From positions 1-9,312 of the forward strand of contig JBBRFH010000134.1 in NCBI GenBank assembly GCA_038224615.1: a stretch of DNA of 9,312 nt, in the 5' to 3' direction. The translations under genes and the position numbers were made by a program. The notes under the pieces are model-generated. The model ran no database searches and was not told the origin of the DNA. It saw nothing but the letters and a program-made list of their open reading frames with translations. This document shows positions 7,141-9,312 of the stretch, piece after piece (the first letter of the stretch is position 1; each line of letters begins with the position of its first letter). The stretch is from JBBRFH01 sp038224615. Its GTDB lineage: Bacteria > Planctomycetota > Phycisphaerae > Tepidisphaerales > Tepidisphaeraceae.

Positions 7141-7157
7141 GTGGGCAGAATGCCCAC
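7141..7157. repeat. Second GTGGGCA/TGCCCAC hairpin within the foldback element
   Basis: GTGGGCA (7141-7147) and TGCCCAC (7151-7157) pair perfectly around a GAA loop. It shares the 7-base core of the hairpin at 7088-7108. The two loops, TCT and GAA, differ, and GAA reads TTC on the other strand, so the second hairpin looks like an inverted near-copy of the first. Confidence 0.7.
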
Positions 7158-7237
7158 ACCACAACACGCAATTCCTGTACTGCGTTCGCGTTCTTCTTCG
7201 CGCCCTTCGCGCCTTCGCGGCTCGCATTTGCAACGTC

Positions 7238-8212
7238 ATGCTCGACACGCCTTCCGAACCTCGATCGACGCGCCTGCCCGTGCTGATGCTCGTGCTGGCG
7301 ACGCTGTTCTGGGGAATGGGATTCGCCTGGGCCAAAAACCTCGGCGAAGCCTTCAACGATGCGGCAGGCGTTCCGAAAGGTTCGACGCTCGGGCCGACCA
7401 TCACGCTGGCGACGCGGTTTGCGATGGCAACGCTCATGTGGCTGGCGATCTTTCCCGCCGCACGACGCGGGTGGTCGCGCGGCACCTGGTGGCGCGGACT
7501 GCTGATCGGCGGCGTATTGAGCGTGTCAATCATCGCGCAGCACCTCGGCCTTGATCGCGCCAGCGAAGCGACCACCGCTTTCCTCACCAATCTCACCGTG
7601 GTTTTCATCCCCCTGCTGCTGGCGATCGTTCTATTGCGATTGCCCAAGAAACAACTGCTCGCGGCGGTGCCGTTCGCATTGGCCGGGATCTTTTTGCTCA
7701 CCGGCGCCGGGTTCGGCCGGCTGAGCACCGGCGAGACGTACGGCGTGGCATACGGCGTGGGGTGCGCGATGGGCTTCTCGGTGCAGATTCTGCTCATGAA
7801 CTGGCTGATCCCGCAGGACTCGCCGATGCGGATTACCGTGCTGATGTTCGCCGTCACCGCGATCGTGTCCGGACTGGTCGCGATGGCATCGCCGGGCTTC
7901 TGGCAGATCGATTGGATGCGGCTGGTCACCTCGCCATCGGTCGTCGTGCAGTGGGCGCTGATGGTCTTGCTCGTGACGCTCGTGGCGTTCGGACTGATGA
8001 ACCAGTTCCAGCCGCAGGTCGACCCGACGCGGGCGGTTATCGTCTACCTGTGCGAGCCGATCTTCGCCGCCCTCTTCGCATGGATAACCGAGCGGGACGG
8101 CGCGATGACGCGCCCCGCGCTGCTGGGCGCGGGCCTGATCCTGGTCGCCAACGTCGTCGCCGAACTCCGCTGGCCGAAAAACGTTCCCGTGCCGCCGCCC
8201 GCCATTACCTGA
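7238..8212 (+). CDS. EamA/DMT-superfamily membrane transporter
   Basis: The protein has 324 residues, near the usual 290-320 of the family, with about ten hydrophobic segments from residue 13 to 309 in two halves, the EamA duplication. Hallmarks are the first helix with FWGMGFAWAK (24-33), TTAFLTNLTVVFIPLL (112-127) in the first half and RAVIVYLCEPIFAALFAW (265-282) in the second. The latter is the typical Ala-, Pro- and Glu-containing segment near the end of each EamA repeat. Family members sit in the cytoplasmic membrane and often export amino acids or other metabolites; the substrate is not predictable here. The ATG at 7238 has no SD and follows the foldback repeat by 17 bases. The frame stays open upstream into lipA, but that extension crosses the repeat and has no family similarity. 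The gene ends at TGA 8210-8212. Confidence 0.9.
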   Translation: MLDTPSEPRSTRLPVLMLVLATLFWGMGFAWAKNLGEAFNDAAGVPKGSTLGPTITLATRFAMATLMWLAIFPAARRGWSRGTWWRGLLIGGVLSVSIIAQHLGLDRASEATTAFLTNLTVVFIPLLLAIVLLRLPKKQLLAAVPFALAGIFLLTGAGFGRLSTGETYGVAYGVGCAMGFSVQILLMNWLIPQDSPMRITVLMFAVTAIVSGLVAMASPGFWQIDWMRLVTSPSVVVQWALMVLLVTLVAFGLMNQFQPQVDPTRAVIVYLCEPIFAALFAWITERDGAMTRPALLGAGLILVANVVAELRWPKNVPVPPPAIT

Positions 8213-8257
8213 CGTTGACTACAATGCTTGACACAGGCGCGGGGAAGATCGGCCACT

Positions 8258-8275
8258 GCGGGCTTTTTAGCCCGC
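8258..8275 (+). terminator. Hairpin after the transporter gene with a competing outer arm
   Basis: GCGGGCT (8258-8264) and AGCCCGC (8269-8275) form a perfect 7-base stem with a TTTT loop, 45 bases after the transporter stop. No T-run follows. An upstream segment, GGCGCGGG (8236-8243), is the exact complement of CCCGCGCC (8271-8278), so the right arm can pair with either partner. It may be a transcript-end structure, a dispersed palindromic repeat, or a leader element of the next gene. Confidence 0.45.
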
Positions 8276-8292
8276 GCCAACCCGGAAGTGTC

Positions 8293-8379
8293 ATGGCCGA
8301 TGTTGTCGCCGCGTACGCGAAACTCAATCTTCGCCTCGGGCCGATGGAGCGCGGGGATTATTTTCAAGACCCTCAATGA
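8293..8379 (+). CDS. Short ORF of 28 residues, possible gene remnant or leader ORF
   Basis: ATG at 8293 has GGAAG four bases upstream and reads to TGA at 8377-8379. The same frame could also start at ATG 8224, giving 51 residues, but that extension runs through the hairpin. The residues AYAKLNLRLGPMERGDYFQD look like real protein sequence rather than random GC-rich translation, with a balanced mix of Tyr, Lys, Asn, Phe and acidic residues. I recognise no family. It may be the N-terminal stump of a decayed gene, a small protein, or chance. It lies about 90 bases before the serine protease gene. Confidence 0.25.
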   Translation: MADVVAAYAKLNLRLGPMERGDYFQDPQ

Positions 8380-8396
8380 TGCCGACGTGCCGAGGA

Positions 8397-8426
8397 TTCA
8401 ACCCGCTTGACCGTTGCGTGTATGAT
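8397..8426 (+). promoter_or_regulatory. Weak promoter candidate for the serine protease gene
   Basis: TATGAT (8421-8426, five of six -10 bases) is preceded after 18 bases by TTCAAC (8397-8402), a poor -35. It would give a leader of roughly 38 bases carrying the GGGAG before the ATG at 8471. A nearby TTGACC (8407-8412) is wrongly spaced for this -10. Confidence 0.28.
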
Positions 8427-8470
8427 GATTGGGTCGCGCCGATGCGAAGGCGACACACGGGAGTCTGACA

Positions 8471-9312
8471 ATGTCTGACAGCGCAACCTTTACCTGGCGT
8501 ACGACGATCCTGGCCGGCCTGCTCGGCGGGGCGTTCGGCTACGTGATGTTCGCGCGAACGCAGACGCCGTACGCCGAGCCGCGCGCGGTCACCACCCGGC
8601 CGGATCTGGACGCAGACGAACGGTCGACCATTAACCTGTTTCGCGATCTCGCGCCGTCGGTCGCCTACATCACCACGCGTCAACAGCAGGTCGACGTGAT
8701 GGGCCGATCCGAGGAAGTGGAGTCCGGCACGGGGTCAGGCTTCGTCTGGGATGCCGACGGACACATCGTCACCAATTTCCACGTCATCAAGGACGCCACG
8801 TCTGCCACGGTCGCATTCGGCGGCGTCGAGACGTACAACGCCGACCTGATCGGCGTCGCGCCGGAGCACGACATCGCCGTCCTGAAAATTCGCCCCAAGC
8901 AGCCGATGGCGGCGATTCCGGTCGGGACCAGCCACGATCTGCTGGTGGGACAGAAAGTTTTTGCGATCGGCAATCCGTTCGGCCTCGATCACACGCTGAC
9001 GACCGGCATCGTGTCGGCGCTCGGCCGGACGATCCGTTCGGTGACCAAGCAGCCGATCGACAATGTCATTCAGACCGATGCTGCAATCAACCCCGGCAAT
9101 AGCGGCGGTCCCCTGCTCGACTCGGCCGGCCGGCTCATCGGGATGAACACCGCCATCTTCTCTCCCTCGGGCACCAGCGCCGGCATCGGCTTCGCGGTCC
9201 CGGTCGACACCATCAACCGCGTCGTGCCGCAGTTGATCAGCTTCGGCATGGTCGAGCGCGCGACGATCGGCATCACGCAGAACGACGTTGCGACGCGGCG
9301 GATCGTCGAGCA
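8471..9312 (+). CDS. HtrA/Deg-family trypsin-like serine protease, 3' end outside window
   Basis: The frame is open from ATG 8471 to the window end (280 complete codons). GGGAG (8459-8463) lies seven bases before the start. Residues 9-27 form one hydrophobic segment, a signal anchor or signal peptide, so the protease domain should be periplasmic. The S1C catalytic triad is complete: His104 in TNFHVI, Asp134 in EHDIAVLKI and Ser211 in GNSGGPL, with the oxyanion-loop context TDAAINPGN. The protease domain spans about 52-258. One or more PDZ domains would be expected next, and the last residues seen (ERATIGITQ onward) look like the linker into the first PDZ domain. Family knowledge: these enzymes degrade or refold misfolded envelope proteins under stress. 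DegP, DegQ and DegS types cannot be told apart without the C-terminus, so no symbol is given. A 258-base gap separates it from the transporter gene. Confidence 0.92.
   Translation, partial: MSDSATFTWRTTILAGLLGGAFGYVMFARTQTPYAEPRAVTTRPDLDADERSTINLFRDLAPSVAYITTRQQQVDVMGRSEEVESGTGSGFVWDADGHIVTNFHVIKDATSATVAFGGVETYNADLIGVAPEHDIAVLKIRPKQPMAAIPVGTSHDLLVGQKVFAIGNPFGLDHTLTTGIVSALGRTIRSVTKQPIDNVIQTDAAINPGNSGGPLLDSAGRLIGMNTAIFSPSGTSAGIGFAVPVDTINRVVPQLISFGMVERATIGITQNDVATRRIVE

Larger units (their letters stand above)
7037..7220. repeat. Foldback element: 36-base inverted arms around two small hairpins
   Basis: The left arm (7037-7072) is the reverse complement of the right arm (7185-7220) at 35 of 36 positions; the mismatch is at 7054. 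The arms are built from repeats of an 8-9 base unit like CGCGAAGG. The 112 bases between them hold two GTGGGCA/TGCCCAC hairpins. The element fills nearly all of the gap between lipA and the transporter gene, starting two bases after one stop and ending 17 bases before the next start. No target-site duplication or coding potential is apparent. As RNA it would fold into a long stem crowned by two short stem-loops. It could be a REP/MITE-like non-autonomous repeat, a transcript-end structure, or both; the sequence cannot decide. Confidence 0.85.

Noticed and set aside
7088..7157. CRISPR-like repeat pair
   Set aside because: Only two short palindromes with dissimilar flanks, no regular array and no cas genes.
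6926..7237. N-terminal extension of the transporter frame into lipA
   Set aside because: It would overlap lipA and translate the repeat as a charged run. Family similarity begins after the ATG at 7238.
8228..8233. Consensus -35 TTGACA after the transporter gene
   Set aside because: No -10-like sequence lies 16-19 bases downstream; the region there is GC-rich (GGCCAC).

Overview
This GC-rich, densely coded window has mostly ordinary housekeeping and envelope genes. I see no phage, plasmid, CRISPR, rRNA or tRNA sequence. The mix fits a Planctomycetota-like bacterium: a fused indolepyruvate oxidoreductase with a DUF6537-type tail, large secreted proteins without clear families, GTG/TTG starts, several genes without a Shine-Dalgarno (SD) sequence, and foldback repeats between genes. 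This placement is inference, because no marker gene is present.

Left part (1-3014): the 3' end of a 2-oxoacid (indolepyruvate-type) oxidoreductase gene on + converges on a small gene on - for a protein with a C-terminal membrane anchor. A hairpin overlaps the oxidoreductase stop codon. Divergent from the small gene is a + gene for a membrane-anchored periplasmic protein with a YpmS/LmeA-like look.

Middle part (3111-5993): two - strand genes, read from right to left. The first encodes a 596-residue secreted multi-domain protein of unknown function. The second encodes a D-isomer-specific 2-hydroxyacid dehydrogenase with an intact catalytic triad but an altered glycine motif in its NAD-binding loop.

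Right part (6132-9312): lipA (lipoyl synthase) is read rightward from a promoter that would give an almost leaderless mRNA. An EamA/DMT-family transporter gene follows, then an HtrA/Deg-type serine protease gene cut by the window end. The 203 bases between lipA and the transporter hold a striking foldback element: 36-base inverted arms built from a CGCGAAG-type repeat, enclosing two small GTGGGCA/TGCCCAC hairpins. The 258 bases between the transporter and the protease hold a second hairpin with a competing pairing partner, and a short ORF with protein-like sequence.

The genes do not form one obvious pathway. The oxidoreductase, lipoyl synthase and hydroxyacid dehydrogenase belong to central or amino-acid metabolism, while the anchored, secreted and protease proteins act at the envelope. 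I found no convincing new multi-gene system. The best leads are the foldback element, the C8 tract inside the lipA promoter spacer, and the altered dehydrogenase motif.
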